From Pseudomonas entomophila (GTDB taxonomy: Bacteria > Pseudomonadota > Gammaproteobacteria > Pseudomonadales > Pseudomonadaceae), in contig NZ_JARGCS010000043.1 of NCBI RefSeq assembly GCF_029193575.1, forward strand, positions 124,001 through 188,000: a stretch of 64,000 nucleotides of DNA, read 5' to 3'. This document shows positions 35,630 to 45,749 of this stretch, one piece after another; within the stretch, counting starts at the first letter, position 1, and each line of letters opens with the position of its first letter. Below the pieces are notes generated by a model. It worked only from the letters and a program-made list of their open reading frames with translations, made no database searches and had not been told where the DNA came from. Position numbers and translations under genes: made by a program.

Positions 35630-38083
35630 TCACTGATCGCGCAGGTCTTCGAAGAAGACCTCGCGCCCATCCACCCGGCTGGACGCACGCGGCAGCTTCG
35701 CCGCCTCGCCACTGACCGGCTCCACATGCCAATAGCAGTGCCTGATCGCTCGGGTCACACCGACATAGGCCAGGCGCTGCACCTCCTCTTGCTGTGCCGT
35801 GTCGAATGGTTGGACATCGTCGGCGCGCCCCAGGCCTGCCAGGCGGTAAGCCTGGTTCTTGTAAGGTGAGCTGGTCAGGTACTGACAATCGCCAAGCAGG
35901 AAGACGGCGTCTGCTTGCAGGCCCTTGGCGCTGTGATAGGTCAACTGACGCAGCCGACGCTGGGCCGACGGCAAGCTAGAATCAACTTTAAATATTCGAG
36001 AAATAACGTCTGAAATCAGTAATTTATCAGCTGATTTTCGAAACAGTATCATCACGCTTTCCCCGCGTTGGTAGTGTTCGGCCACGGCCTGCCCCAGGGC
36101 CGCCTCGTCACGCGCCAACACCTTGACCGGCGACAACGGCAACTGCGCGGCCAGGCCACTGGCCCGCGCCCTCTTGCCAGCGATCGCCGCTACGCCCTTG
36201 ACCAAGTGCTCGGCCGCACCGATCACGTACTGCTGGCTGCGGTAGTTTTCCACCAGCATCACTCGCGTGTGCGCCGGTGACGGGAAGGTATCGGTGAACG
36301 CCATGAAATAGCTAGGCGAACTGCCTCGCCAGCCATAGATCGACTGCCAGTCATCACCCACGCACATCAGCGAGCTGTGGGTGGCTGTGCGCCCGGCATG
36401 CAGTGACGGCCCACGTCGACGAATCTCCGCCAGGGTTGCGCGCAGCCAGCTGACGATCTGCGGCGATACATCCTGGAACTCGTCGATCATCAGGTGCGCC
36501 AATGGGCGTAGAAACGTGTCCGACAACTGGCGCAGGTTGTCTGGATGACGCTCGCCGAACAGGGCGAACATCCGGTTGTAGGACATCACTGGCGGCGACT
36601 GCGCCTGCAAGTGCGCCTCCAAGGCTGGCCAATACAGCGCCAGGGCCTCGAAGAACAGACCATCGCTGTCACCGGGCGGGAACTGCATGGCGGCCACCGC
36701 ATGGTCCACCTCCAACCCCAAGTTCTCGATGAAGCTCGCCGCACCGACGAAAGCATCGAGCAACGGCGCCGCCGCCAGCTCACCCTGGACCTTGTACTCG
36801 AAGCCCGGCCCGGCCACGGCGTCGCCGGCCAACGAGGCTGCCAGGCGTTGTGCGCTGGCGTAGCTGTCCAGCCAGATCAGGGGCTTGTCGCAGAACGCCT
36901 GTAGCAGCGTGCGCTTGACCGCCCACTCGGCACGTACAGACAGTTTGGCGCCGGGGCGCTGGTAATGGGCACTCTCGGAGGGGTCGAACCCCAGCACCAC
37001 CCAGGCGCCCAGGCTCTCCAGGCGGCCATGCACGTGGAACCGACTGCCGCGCACGTGAACCGTTTCGCGACACGGCTCAATGCCCTTGATCGGCCAGGCG
37101 CCAGCGGCGAACCACAGGTCCTCGATAATGTCACACAGCTCCTCGTCGCGCTGGGCGGCCAACTGGGTCACCTGCACGCGCTTCTGCACGTCCGGGTGGT
37201 CCGGATCCAGGGGTTTGAGTTGCAGGGCCTCGCGACGCAATGTGCAAACCAGGTCGGCGAAGCGCGGATTGTGCTGTAGCAGGTCGCGGTAGCACAGGTT
37301 CAACTGCTGGCGCTGGGCCTCGTTCAAGCGCAGGTCGAAGGGGTTGCCATCGGCGTCGGTTTCGCCGCCCGCAGGCACATCATTGCCCAGCGCCTCGAAC
37401 GCACGCACCTGTGCCAAACCCGGCAGGCTGCGGGCCAAAGGCAGGATGCGCGAATGGAAGGTCCGCACCAGATCGCGGGCACGGGACACGGGCAGATCGA
37501 CCTGCCAGAGAGCGAACACCTGCATCAGGCGTTGGATGAAATCCTTGCGTGACTCACGGGTGAAGGTCACCACGGTCAAGGCGTCAAGCTCGAACCCCAA
37601 GTAGTGGCGTAACAAGAGGACGCGTAGCACCAGGGAGGTCGACTTGCCGGCTCCGGCACCCGCGACTACGCAAGTAGACGGCGTGTCGCTGAAGATCAGT
37701 TTCCACTGCGCCGCGCTGGGTTGCGCATCGGCGGGCAGGCGCTGTGCCACATCGGCTTTAAAGCGCTTTTTCAGTTGAGCGGTCAGTGGCAAGCGCCAAT
37801 CATCGAACAGTTTGTCGTCGACGACGGGCGCCTCTGCCAACTGCGGTTGGTCGCCGTCGGCCAGCAACGCCTGGCGGCCAGCCTCGTAGCCCTCTGCCAA
37901 GCCACGTTGGTAGGCTTCATGCGAGGCGCTGGCACGGCCGAGTAGCCAGGAGTCACGATGCTGGGCTTGCAAACGGGTCAAACCGGCACCGAGCAGGCGG
38001 GCCAGCAGTCGGCGCAGCCAGGGCAGTTTAGCCGGTGGCGCGAGCAGTTGCGGGGCTGGGGGAAACTCGTTGGGCACGGTCAC
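35630..38083 (-). CDS. UvrD/Rep-family DNA helicase
   Basis: An 817-residue superfamily 1A helicase: Walker A AGAGAGKST (141-149), motif Ia VVTFTRESRKDFIQR, Walker B LMIDEFQDVSP, motif III VGDDWQSIYGWRGSS, motif IV VENYRS, motif V TYHSAKGLQADAVFLLG and motif VI AYVGVTRAI. The N-terminal 120 residues are not helicase and contain a repeated L-A-x-G-Y-E-A-G-R-type helix. It resembles the HelD (helicase IV)-like branch rather than true UvrD. Stand-alone gene; a DNA-repair or defence role is possible but not shown. Confidence 0.88.
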   Translation of the reverse strand: MTVPNEFPPAPQLLAPPAKLPWLRRLLARLLGAGLTRLQAQHRDSWLLGRASASHEAYQRGLAEGYEAGRQALLADGDQPQLAEAPVVDDKLFDDWRLPLTAQLKKRFKADVAQRLPADAQPSAAQWKLIFSDTPSTCVVAGAGAGKSTSLVLRVLLLRHYLGFELDALTVVTFTRESRKDFIQRLMQVFALWQVDLPVSRARDLVRTFHSRILPLARSLPGLAQVRAFEALGNDVPAGGETDADGNPFDLRLNEAQRQQLNLCYRDLLQHNPRFADLVCTLRREALQLKPLDPDHPDVQKRVQVTQLAAQRDEELCDIIEDLWFAAGAWPIKGIEPCRETVHVRGSRFHVHGRLESLGAWVVLGFDPSESAHYQRPGAKLSVRAEWAVKRTLLQAFCDKPLIWLDSYASAQRLAASLAGDAVAGPGFEYKVQGELAAAPLLDAFVGAASFIENLGLEVDHAVAAMQFPPGDSDGLFFEALALYWPALEAHLQAQSPPVMSYNRMFALFGERHPDNLRQLSDTFLRPLAHLMIDEFQDVSPQIVSWLRATLAEIRRRGPSLHAGRTATHSSLMCVGDDWQSIYGWRGSSPSYFMAFTDTFPSPAHTRVMLVENYRSQQYVIGAAEHLVKGVAAIAGKRARASGLAAQLPLSPVKVLARDEAALGQAVAEHYQRGESVMILFRKSADKLLISDVISRIFKVDSSLPSAQRRLRQLTYHSAKGLQADAVFLLGDCQYLTSSPYKNQAYRLAGLGRADDVQPFDTAQQEEVQRLAYVGVTRAIRHCYWHVEPVSGEAAKLPRASSRVDGREVFFEDLRDQ

Positions 38084-38297
38084 TCCAGTGAGTATTCGAA
38101 TACAGCGGACATGTTCGCCCCAACTGCAAAAAAGTGCCAGCTAATGCTTGTAGATCAGGTAATTAGGCGATGAAACGAATAAAGTACTTCGCCTCTCAAT
38201 ATCGATAGATCAGATTGTTTTAAGCCGATATTTACGATTATTTTCGATAAAAAAACCAGGCATGATGGCGCTATTCCCACTGCTCGAGGCCCCCATC
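38084..38297. promoter_or_regulatory. AT-rich divergent promoter region between helicase and pirin genes
   Basis: The 214 bp between the two divergent genes are clearly more AT-rich than their surroundings, mainly 38140-38255. Repeated CGATA-type words occur (ATCGATAG, CCGATATT, TCGATAAA). No clean -35/-10 pair or known operator can be defended. Confidence 0.5.
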
Positions 38298-38996
38298 ATG
38301 CTGCAACTGCGCCCCTTCGAAAGCCTTGGCCACGCCAACCACGGCTGGCTGGATGCCCATCACCACTTCTCTTTCGCCGAATACCATGACCCGGCACGCA
38401 CTCACTGGGGCAACCTACGGGTGTGGAATGACGATCTGATCGCCGCCGGCAGTGGCTTCCCTCCCCACCCGCACCGTGACATGGAGATCATTACCTATGT
38501 CCGTGAAGGTGCCATCAGCCATCAGGACAGCCTCGGCAACAAGGGGCGCACCGAGGCGGGCGATGTGCAAGTGATGAGTGCCGGCACCGGGATCGTGCAC
38601 AGCGAGTACAACCTGGAAAAGGTCGACACACGCATCTTCCAGATCTGGATCATCCCCGAGCGCGTCGGCGAAGCACCGTCCTGGGGGACGCGCCCGTTCC
38701 CCAAAGGTGAGCGCGGCGAGGGCTTCGTGACTCTGGCCAGCGGCCGTGCCGGCGACGAGGACAGCTTGCGCATCCGCACTGATGCCCGCTTGGTGGCAGC
38801 CACCCTGCGGGCAGGGGAAAGCGCCGAGTACCACTTCGACACTGGGCGCCGCGGCTATCTGGTGCCTGCCAAAGGCCACATCGAGGTAAACGGGCTGCTG
38901 GCCAAGGCGCGCGATGGCGTGGCCATCGAGCAGGAGGCGGTATTGAAGGTCACGGCACTGCACGACAGCGAGATCGTGCTGGTGGATGTGGCCTGA
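38298..38996 (+). CDS. Pirin family protein (YhhW-like)
   Basis: A 232-residue bicupin. The N-terminal cupin carries the metal ligands in FPPHPHRDMEIITYV (two His), with a further His and Glu in GTGIVHSEYN. Opening motif L-R-P-F-E-S-L-G-H-A-N-H-G-W-L-D is typical of pirins such as YhhW, some of which have quercetin 2,3-dioxygenase activity. ATG 38298 gives the family length; an upstream ATG at 38262 is less likely. Confidence 0.92.
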   Translation: MLQLRPFESLGHANHGWLDAHHHFSFAEYHDPARTHWGNLRVWNDDLIAAGSGFPPHPHRDMEIITYVREGAISHQDSLGNKGRTEAGDVQVMSAGTGIVHSEYNLEKVDTRIFQIWIIPERVGEAPSWGTRPFPKGERGEGFVTLASGRAGDEDSLRIRTDARLVAATLRAGESAEYHFDTGRRGYLVPAKGHIEVNGLLAKARDGVAIEQEAVLKVTALHDSEIVLVDVA

Positions 38997-39113
38997 CGCC
39001 CGCCAGTCGACGCTTCGCTCCGTGCCGCCCCTGACGCTGGGCGGCACGGGGCTCGGTTGCATTTCCCCACTGCCTGCCCCAAGCTCACCGTTCCCGCCGT
39101 CCCGGACCCACCG

Positions 39114-40169
39114 ATGCCCAGACGCTACCGTTATCTGATTGCCCTGCTGCTGGTGCTCGCAGTCCCAGGCGTGATCGGCTACCTGTGGCGCGACCCGCAA
39201 CCGCAGCCGGCAAACCTGCCGCCGCACAGCTACGCCAAGGCCTTGCGCCAGGCCCACGACGGCCAGCCAGGTGCTGCACGCGTCCTGTACCAACAACTGC
39301 AGCGTGACGACCTGCCGCCGATACGCCGCGCCGCGTTGTACGCCGAACTCCCCAACTACCCCTCGCCCCAGGCGCTGAAGCTGGCCCGCCAAGACCTCGA
39401 TCACGCTGATCCCCTGGTGCGCCGCGCGGCCATCACCAGCATCCGCCGCCTGCTGCCCGCCGCGCAACGCAGCCTGGTACTCGGCCCGCTGCTCGAGGAC
39501 GACGAGCAGAGCGTACGCTTCGCTGCGGTAGATGCCCTGCTCGGCCTCGCCCCCGACGCCATTGGCCTGTACTTCCGACCGCTACAAGATGCCCTGGAGC
39601 AGTACCAGCAGGTGCTGGAGCAGCAACCCGACGACGCCGAAGCCCAGGTGCACCTGGCACGCCTTTACCTGCATGAGGCGGATTTCGCCCAGGCCGAGAC
39701 CGCGCTGAAACGTAGCCTGGCCGTAGCACCCGCACGGCCAGATGCACTGGCAACCCAGGTACGCCTGCTGGAGCGCCAGGGCCACCACGACGCCTCCCGG
39801 GAGGTATTGGCCAAAGCCTTGGCCCTCACGCCAGACTCGGCCTTCCTGCAGCACGAACTGGGTTTGTGGCTGACCCGCCATGAACAGCAGGAATACGCGC
39901 TGCTGGCCTTCTCTCGGGCGGTCGAATTGGAGCCGGACAACGCCGATTACCGCTACACCCTGGCCATCACCCTGCACGGCCTCGAACAGGTTGAAGCGGC
40001 ACAGAAGCAACTGGAAACGCTGCTCGGCCGTCAACCGGCAAACCGACGCGCGCGCGTGTTGTTGATTCAGTACTGGAAAGAGACCGGCCAGTTGCAGAAT
40101 GTCCAGGTGCTGCTAGCCGAACTTGAGCGCCAGAACCCCGATGATCCGCTACTTCAGCAAGGCTTGTAG
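39114..40169 (+). CDS. HEAT/TPR repeat protein with N-terminal membrane anchor
   Basis: A 351-residue protein. One N-terminal helix (YLIALLLVLAVPGVIGYL) anchors it; residues ~50-150 are HEAT-like helical repeats (DPLVRRAAITSIRRLLP, DEQSVRFAAVDALLGLAPD) and residues ~165-345 are TPRs (AEAQVHLARLYLHEADFAQAE, NADYRYTLAITLHGLEQVEAAQ). It should be periplasmic and act as a protein-interaction scaffold. Role unknown. It lies 50-110 nt before a histidine kinase gene. Confidence 0.85.
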   Translation: MPRRYRYLIALLLVLAVPGVIGYLWRDPQPQPANLPPHSYAKALRQAHDGQPGAARVLYQQLQRDDLPPIRRAALYAELPNYPSPQALKLARQDLDHADPLVRRAAITSIRRLLPAAQRSLVLGPLLEDDEQSVRFAAVDALLGLAPDAIGLYFRPLQDALEQYQQVLEQQPDDAEAQVHLARLYLHEADFAQAETALKRSLAVAPARPDALATQVRLLERQGHHDASREVLAKALALTPDSAFLQHELGLWLTRHEQQEYALLAFSRAVELEPDNADYRYTLAITLHGLEQVEAAQKQLETLLGRQPANRRARVLLIQYWKETGQLQNVQVLLAELERQNPDDPLLQQGL

Positions 40170-40279
40170 AACCTTTGTACAGGCCGGTTGAACCCTGATC
40201 GAACTGCTGTGGTCCAGTGGATAGAAGTTCACTGATCGCGCGTGCATTCCCCGTCGCGCATTATCACAGGAGAGACATC

Positions 40280-41869
40280 TTGGCTGCTGCGTTGGCGCTC
40301 GACGAGCGTGCGTTGATCCTGGCTCCCGACAAGCTCGGTACAGCGACCTCGAGGCTATTGACCCGCGCCGGTATCGGCTGTCGAGTCACGGCCAACGTGG
40401 TCGATCTCGGCCCCTGGCTGGACGAAGGCGTCGGTTTGGTGATCGTTGCCGAACAGGCCATGGTGCAGGACGCGCCCTCTCCGCTGCAGCAGTTCATCGA
40501 CCTGCAACCCGTATGGTCGGACCTGCCCGTGGTGCTGCTTACCCTCACTACGGCCGACCACCGCCCGGCGTGGGACCGACTAGGCAACCTGACACGGCTG
40601 GCCTGCCCCTTCGAGGACGCCCAACTTCTAATGCTCGCCGCCCAGGCCCTGCGTGCGCGACGTCGCCAGTACCTGGCTCGCGACCACTTGGCCGAGCTGC
40701 AACAATGCCAGCATCGGCAGCACGCCGACGACCAGGCGCTGTACCGCACCCGCAAGATGGAAGCCATCGGCCAGTTGGCCGGCGGCGTGGCCCATGACTT
40801 CAACAACTTCCTCACCAGCATCGGCGGTAGCCTCGAGCTGATCGACAAGCGCCTGCGGCAAGGCCGTACACAAGACCTTGAGAGCGTGCTGCGGATGGGC
40901 CAGGAGGCGGTTTCCCGGGCCGCCCGCCTAACCCACCGGCTGCTGGCGTTCTCGTCGCGACAATCGTTGAGCAGCCAGGCGGTGAACCTGCACGTTCTGC
41001 TGCAGCCCCCGCGCCTACGCGAGAAGCTCACCGACACGGTGAAACTGCGGGTGCAACTGCCCGCTGACCTGTGGCCACTGTCGGTGGACGAGCAGCAGTT
41101 AAAAGAGTCCCTCGACAACCTGCTGGCCAATGCCTGCGAAGCGATGCCCAGTGGAGGGCTGTTGAGCATCGTCGCCTGCAACCAGCACATCGAAGACACC
41201 GACTTCGCAGGGGGGGCGTTGGCGGGTGGCGACTATCTGTGCCTGAGTGTCATCGATAACGGTCAAGGCATGCCGGAAAGCATTCAGGATCATGCGTTCG
41301 AGCCGTTCTTCAGCACCAAGCCGGTCGGTCAGGGCGTCGGACTGGGGCTGTCGATGGTGTACGGCTTCAGCAAGCAGTCCCATGGCCATGTAGCCCTGCA
41401 TAGCCAAATCGGCCGGGGCACTCGAGTAGATCTCTACCTGCCACGCTTCCGCGGCACCCCGCCAGTGGCCCAGGCCGTTCCGCCTGAACCATCGCACAGC
41501 CTCAGTCGCGAGATATTGGTGGTCGAAGACGACCCGCATGTACGCACCTTGCTGTGCCAGGCCTTGCACGATGACGGGTTCACCTGTCACAGCGCCAGCA
41601 ATGCCAATGAAGCCTTGCTGATGCTGCGCTCTCCACATGCGCTGGCCTTGCTGGTCAGCGATGTCGGGCTGCCAGGGATGAACGGAAGACAGTTGGCGGA
41701 AATCGCGCGCAAACTGCGCCCTGGGCTGCCGGTGCTGTTCATCACGGGGTATGCGCAGACCGCCATGTCCCGGGATGACTTCCTGGACGCGGGCATGCAA
41801 CTGATCTGCAAGCCGTTCGAACTGCAGCAACTGCGCGAACGGGTCGCCCAGATGCTGGGGGAACGCTGA
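40280..41869 (+). CDS. Hybrid histidine kinase with degenerate N-terminal receiver and C-terminal receiver
   Basis: A 529-residue soluble kinase. Residues ~10-130 look like a receiver fold without phospho-acceptor, then a HisKA domain with H-box GGVAHDFNN, a HATPase domain with N-box NLLANACEAMP, G1 DNGQGMPE, FFSTKP and GVGLGLSMVYG, and a C-terminal receiver with VVEDD, phospho-acceptor SDVGLPGMNG and Lys in ICKPF. The TTG at 40280 has AGGAG 7 nt upstream (40268-40272); a GTG at 40217 lacks a ribosome site. No membrane segment. It converges tail to tail on a second hybrid kinase. Confidence 0.87.
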   Translation: MAAALALDERALILAPDKLGTATSRLLTRAGIGCRVTANVVDLGPWLDEGVGLVIVAEQAMVQDAPSPLQQFIDLQPVWSDLPVVLLTLTTADHRPAWDRLGNLTRLACPFEDAQLLMLAAQALRARRRQYLARDHLAELQQCQHRQHADDQALYRTRKMEAIGQLAGGVAHDFNNFLTSIGGSLELIDKRLRQGRTQDLESVLRMGQEAVSRAARLTHRLLAFSSRQSLSSQAVNLHVLLQPPRLREKLTDTVKLRVQLPADLWPLSVDEQQLKESLDNLLANACEAMPSGGLLSIVACNQHIEDTDFAGGALAGGDYLCLSVIDNGQGMPESIQDHAFEPFFSTKPVGQGVGLGLSMVYGFSKQSHGHVALHSQIGRGTRVDLYLPRFRGTPPVAQAVPPEPSHSLSREILVVEDDPHVRTLLCQALHDDGFTCHSASNANEALLMLRSPHALALLVSDVGLPGMNGRQLAEIARKLRPGLPVLFITGYAQTAMSRDDFLDAGMQLICKPFELQQLRERVAQMLGER

Positions 41870-41878
41870 CCTGGCGCA

Positions 41879-43957
41879 CTACTCCAGCATATGCTGCACT
41901 TGCCCCAGCAGCTTTTCCAGGGAGAACGGCTTTAGCATCAGTGCTGTGCCGGGCTGATCGAGCAACTGCGCCTCCACCGGGTATTCGGTGTAGCCGGTGA
42001 TGAACAGAATCTTCTGCTCTGGCCGCAACTGACGCATCGCCCTGGCCACCTGTCGACCGCTGAACCCCCCAGGCAAGCCGATGTCGGTGATCACCAGGTC
42101 GAACGCTGGGCCTTGCCGATAGCGGCCCAGCGCATCGTTGCCATCGCACGCGTCGCAGACCTCGAAGCCCTGGTCTAGCAGCGCCTCCTTCATCAACGCT
42201 CGCAAATTGCCTTCGTCGTCAACCAACAGCAGCCGCTCCCCCTTGGCCCGGCGCAGCAGCAGTGGCAGCACGGGCGGCACCACTTCAAGCTCGCCAGGGT
42301 AGCGCGGGAGCATCAAGTTGACCTGGGTGCCCTGATTCGGCGTCGAGTCGATCCAAACGTGCCCGCCGGACTGCCGCACGAAGCCGTAGACCATTGCCAG
42401 GCCCAGGCCGGCGCCGCGGCCCAGCGGCTTGGTGGTGAAAAACGGCTCGAAGGCTCGCGCAACGGCCTCTGCAGGCATGCCGTGGCCGTCGTCCTTCACC
42501 TGAACGACCACGTAGTCGCCGGGTTGCAGGCCACCTCCCTCCGGGGTAGTGGTGGTCAAGCGCTCGTTGTTGCTGCTGATGGTCAAAACGCCACGGTCGG
42601 TACATGCATCGCGGACGTTGGCGCACAGCGTCAGCAGCGCGTTCTCCAGCTGGGCGACGTCGACCTGCACGGGCCACGGCGCCAAGTCCAGTTGCCAGCG
42701 CAGGTCGATATCGGGGCCGATGGCCTGGCGGATCAATGGCTGCAGCTCGAGCATCTTCCGGTTGATATCCAAGGGCTTGGGTGCCAGCGGTTGGCTCCTG
42801 GAGAACGCCAGCAAGTGGTGAGTCAGGCCTATGGCACGCTGCACCGAGTCCCGTGCCAGGCGCATATATTCCTCGATACGCTCCAGACGCCCCTGGGCGA
42901 GTCTGCGTTGCAACAACTCCAAGCTAGCGCCGACGCCCGACAGCAGGTTGTTCATCTCATGAGCCATGCCGCCGGCCAACTGACCGACGATTTCCATCCG
43001 TTGACTCCCACGCAGCAGATTCTGAGCCTGGAGCAAGGCGTCCTCGCGTTCCTGCGTGACATCCCTGCCCACCGCGGCTATTACCCTCCCGTCGCAACAG
43101 GCACTCCAGTTGAACCAGCGATAGTAACCATCCGTATGGCGCAAGCGCGTCTCGATCTGGGCAGCCACCTTGTTCAGCATCAACTCGTTGACTGCCAGGT
43201 GCAGCTCGGCATGGTCCTCCGGGTGGACCAGTTCGAGAATGGAAAGGTCTTTCACCTGGGCTTCGGTCCACCCCAGAATACGGTACCAGGCGGGGTTGGC
43301 GGCGAGCAGGTACAGGTCGTGGCTGACCATCACCATCGCGTCGCGAGACAGTTGCCAGATGTGCTCGCGTTGAGTCATGTAGCGGCTGAGTTGGGCTTCG
43401 AAGGTGCGCCCCAGCTCGCGCCATTCACGGACCTGCTCGACACTGGCGCCAGACTCGATGACCGTGTGCAAGAAACCCGCAACGATACCGTCATCGTTGC
43501 GAATGGGTGAATAACTGAAGGCAAACCACGCGCTACCCGTACCGTCATTGCGGTCGATCTGCAGTGGGGCGTCTTCGACAAAGCTGGCCTGCCCTTCCAG
43601 GGCCTGGAATACCCACGAACCGATGTTGTCCCATTCATCGCGCCAGAGCTGGTCGAAACCGCTGCCCAGGCCGCTCGCGGGGGCCTGTAGCAACGCCAAA
43701 TAAGCATCGTTGTGCAACACCGTCAGCTCCCCCCCCCACACCAGCGCGCAGGGGAAAGGCGACAACAGCATCATGTCGACGGCAATGCGCAGGGAGGGTG
43801 CCCACTGGGGCAATGGCCCAATTGCTGTAAGGCTCCAGTCGAACTGGGCGATCCGCTCGCCCATACGATCATGGGTCATCAAAGTCGGTGCGAGGTGAAT
43901 CACCCGAGTGGTGCGTGACGGCGGGGGCATGCGTGAGGCCAAGGTATCCTTTTCCAT
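41879..43957 (-). CDS. PAS-containing hybrid histidine kinase
   Basis: A 692-residue soluble kinase. Residues ~25-190 are a PAS/GAF-like sensor ([22 protein letters not shown], the motif preceding many HWE/HisKA kinases), ~205-320 a PAS with PAC, then HisKA with GGMAHEMNN, HATPase with DDGHGMPAE and [11 protein letters not shown], and a C-terminal receiver with LVDDE and phospho-acceptor [14 protein letters not shown] 43957 follows AAGGAAAGG. Its stop is 9 nt from that of the convergent kinase, and the two are paralogous through the kinase-receiver part. Confidence 0.9.
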   Translation of the reverse strand: MEKDTLASRMPPPSRTTRVIHLAPTLMTHDRMGERIAQFDWSLTAIGPLPQWAPSLRIAVDMMLLSPFPCALVWGGELTVLHNDAYLALLQAPASGLGSGFDQLWRDEWDNIGSWVFQALEGQASFVEDAPLQIDRNDGTGSAWFAFSYSPIRNDDGIVAGFLHTVIESGASVEQVREWRELGRTFEAQLSRYMTQREHIWQLSRDAMVMVSHDLYLLAANPAWYRILGWTEAQVKDLSILELVHPEDHAELHLAVNELMLNKVAAQIETRLRHTDGYYRWFNWSACCDGRVIAAVGRDVTQEREDALLQAQNLLRGSQRMEIVGQLAGGMAHEMNNLLSGVGASLELLQRRLAQGRLERIEEYMRLARDSVQRAIGLTHHLLAFSRSQPLAPKPLDINRKMLELQPLIRQAIGPDIDLRWQLDLAPWPVQVDVAQLENALLTLCANVRDACTDRGVLTISSNNERLTTTTPEGGGLQPGDYVVVQVKDDGHGMPAEAVARAFEPFFTTKPLGRGAGLGLAMVYGFVRQSGGHVWIDSTPNQGTQVNLMLPRYPGELEVVPPVLPLLLRRAKGERLLLVDDEGNLRALMKEALLDQGFEVCDACDGNDALGRYRQGPAFDLVITDIGLPGGFSGRQVARAMRQLRPEQKILFITGYTEYPVEAQLLDQPGTALMLKPFSLEKLLGQVQHMLE

Positions 43958-44103
43958 AGCCTTTCCTTCAGAGGGATGCATCGTAGTAGCAGGCTAGCAC
44001 ACAGCCAGTTCAGCATGGCATCCCGGCCATCGACAACTATGCTGAGTAGGTTTTCCCCGGCCCCGGAGCCAATGGGCCATTACCAGTCGACGGGAGCGTG
44101 GCA

Positions 44104-44799
44104 ATGAGCAAGAAAATTCTGGTGGTGCTGACCAACACGGCCAAGTATCCAACGCTCAACCGCGCCACGGGCCTTTGGCTGGGGGAAGCGGTGCATTTCG
44201 TTGCGCAGGTCGAACAGGCAGGGTACGCCGTCGACTATGTCAGCCCCACCGGCGGCTATGTGCCAATCGACCCCCATAGCCTGCAGATGGCGCCCGAACT
44301 CGACTGGCAGTGGTACGCCGACAAAGCCTTCATGAACCGCCTGGGTACCACCTTGGCGCCGGGCCAGGTTCACGCCGACGACTACTGCGTCATCTACTAC
44401 GCCGGCGGGCACGGCGTGCTGTGGGACTTCCCCGACGCCCCCGCGCTGCAAACGTTAGCCCGACGCATCTACGAGGCGGGAGGCGTGATCGCTGCCGTTT
44501 GTCATGGAGTCGTAGGCTTGCTGAATATCAAGCTCAGCGACAACAGCCTGCTGCTCAGGGATCGCCAAGTGACGGGTTTCTCCAATACCGAAGAGAAACT
44601 CGCCGAATTGGACAAAGTAGTGCCCTACCTCACCGAAAACGAGCTAGTAGCCCGTGGTGGCAAATACAGCAAGCATGATGACCCCTGGGCGCCCTTCGTG
44701 GTATGCGATGACCGCCTGATCACTGGCCAAAATCCGGCCTCAAGCGCTTTGCTAGCCAAGAAAGTGCTGGAGCAACTTCGCAGGTCGAAAAAAAACTGA
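44104..44799 (+). CDS. DJ-1/PfpI superfamily protein (type 1 glutamine amidotransferase-like)
   Basis: A 231-residue protein with the class-1 amidotransferase-like fold. Glu in LWLGEAVHF, the cysteine elbow A-V-C-H-G-V-V-G-L and a GGHG stretch match the Hsp31/DJ-1 catalytic site. Relatives are glyoxalase III, chaperones or uncharacterised hydrolases. ATG 44104 is used. The following gene starts 126 nt downstream and may be separately transcribed. Confidence 0.9.
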   Translation: MSKKILVVLTNTAKYPTLNRATGLWLGEAVHFVAQVEQAGYAVDYVSPTGGYVPIDPHSLQMAPELDWQWYADKAFMNRLGTTLAPGQVHADDYCVIYYAGGHGVLWDFPDAPALQTLARRIYEAGGVIAAVCHGVVGLLNIKLSDNSLLLRDRQVTGFSNTEEKLAELDKVVPYLTENELVARGGKYSKHDDPWAPFVVCDDRLITGQNPASSALLAKKVLEQLRRSKKN

Positions 44800-44924
44800 T
44801 GGTCAGTCGCCGTATTCACTCACAGGAATACGCAATGGACGACATGCCGTCCCTCCTCCCAGCTGTACCCTTTCCGGCCATATGTCTGCAAGGGTGCGCG
44901 GTGTACCCAGGAGGTGGAAAGGCG

Positions 44925-45725
44925 ATGTCGAAATTCGTGCATGCGGGGCGCAGCCTGCTGGACCTACTGATCATCCTGGCGATTGGGCTGGTGCCCGTGG
45001 CGTCGGGGCTGTTGGTGATGAGTTATCAACTGGACCGTAAGCTCGAGGAGAATTCCCGGGTTTCCCTCAACGAGGCCATCTTCGCCATCGACCGCAGCCT
45101 GGATGGCATTCACACCGCGGCTCTCGGCGCGCTCCCCCTGGCAAGCGAGCATTGTGATGCGGTCCGCCAGAAACTGAGCGGGTACGTTAGTCGTGACCAG
45201 CGCCTACACTCGATGATGCTGATACGCGATGGTCAGGAGTTCTGCAGTTCCCTCAGCACCAGCGACAACCTCCCTCGCCTCGTGGATACGGCCTCGCCCG
45301 TGAAGTTGCTGTTCAACGCCCCCAGCATGCCGAACAGTGCGCTGGTCAGGTATCAACTGACAAAGTCGAACCCCGGGGTCATCGTCACTGCCTACGGGAC
45401 CGTGTTGCGCAATGAGCTGAGCGGTTTTCAGGATGGGCTGGTGCTGGTATTGAAGTTCGGTGAGCAGTACATCTGGAGCGCGGGCGACAGTCGCGACCCG
45501 CAACCGCCTTCGCAATCGGAGCATTTCAATCGTGCGGTCTCGAAGAAATATGGTTACACGGTGCAAGGCGGCTACCCGCAAGGTTTTCGCAAAGAAGAGC
45601 TACGCCAATCGGCGGTGCAGGTGCTCCCTTCGCTTGCCTTGGTAGGACTGGTAACCGCTGTTATCGTCTACTGGGGCATCTTCCGTAACCGCTCCAAGGG
45701 TAAGCGCAATGCCGACGGCCGTTGA
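44925..45725 (+). CDS. Stand-alone CSS-motif periplasmic sensor protein (no EAL domain)
   Basis: A 266-residue protein with two membrane helices (about 12-33 and 235-253) around a periplasmic domain carrying the CSS motif (Cys107-Ser-Ser) and a second cysteine (Cys77). In CSS-EAL phosphodiesterases these two cysteines form a redox-sensitive disulfide that controls the cytoplasmic EAL domain. Here the EAL part is absent: only about 15 basic residues follow helix 2. AGGAGGTGG precedes ATG 44925. It may sense redox for a partner, such as the CSS-EAL protein 1.4 kb away. Confidence 0.83.
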   Translation: MSKFVHAGRSLLDLLIILAIGLVPVASGLLVMSYQLDRKLEENSRVSLNEAIFAIDRSLDGIHTAALGALPLASEHCDAVRQKLSGYVSRDQRLHSMMLIRDGQEFCSSLSTSDNLPRLVDTASPVKLLFNAPSMPNSALVRYQLTKSNPGVIVTAYGTVLRNELSGFQDGLVLVLKFGEQYIWSAGDSRDPQPPSQSEHFNRAVSKKYGYTVQGGYPQGFRKEELRQSAVQVLPSLALVGLVTAVIVYWGIFRNRSKGKRNADGR

Positions 45726-45749
45726 CTGCCGACATTGCCACCTTATGAC

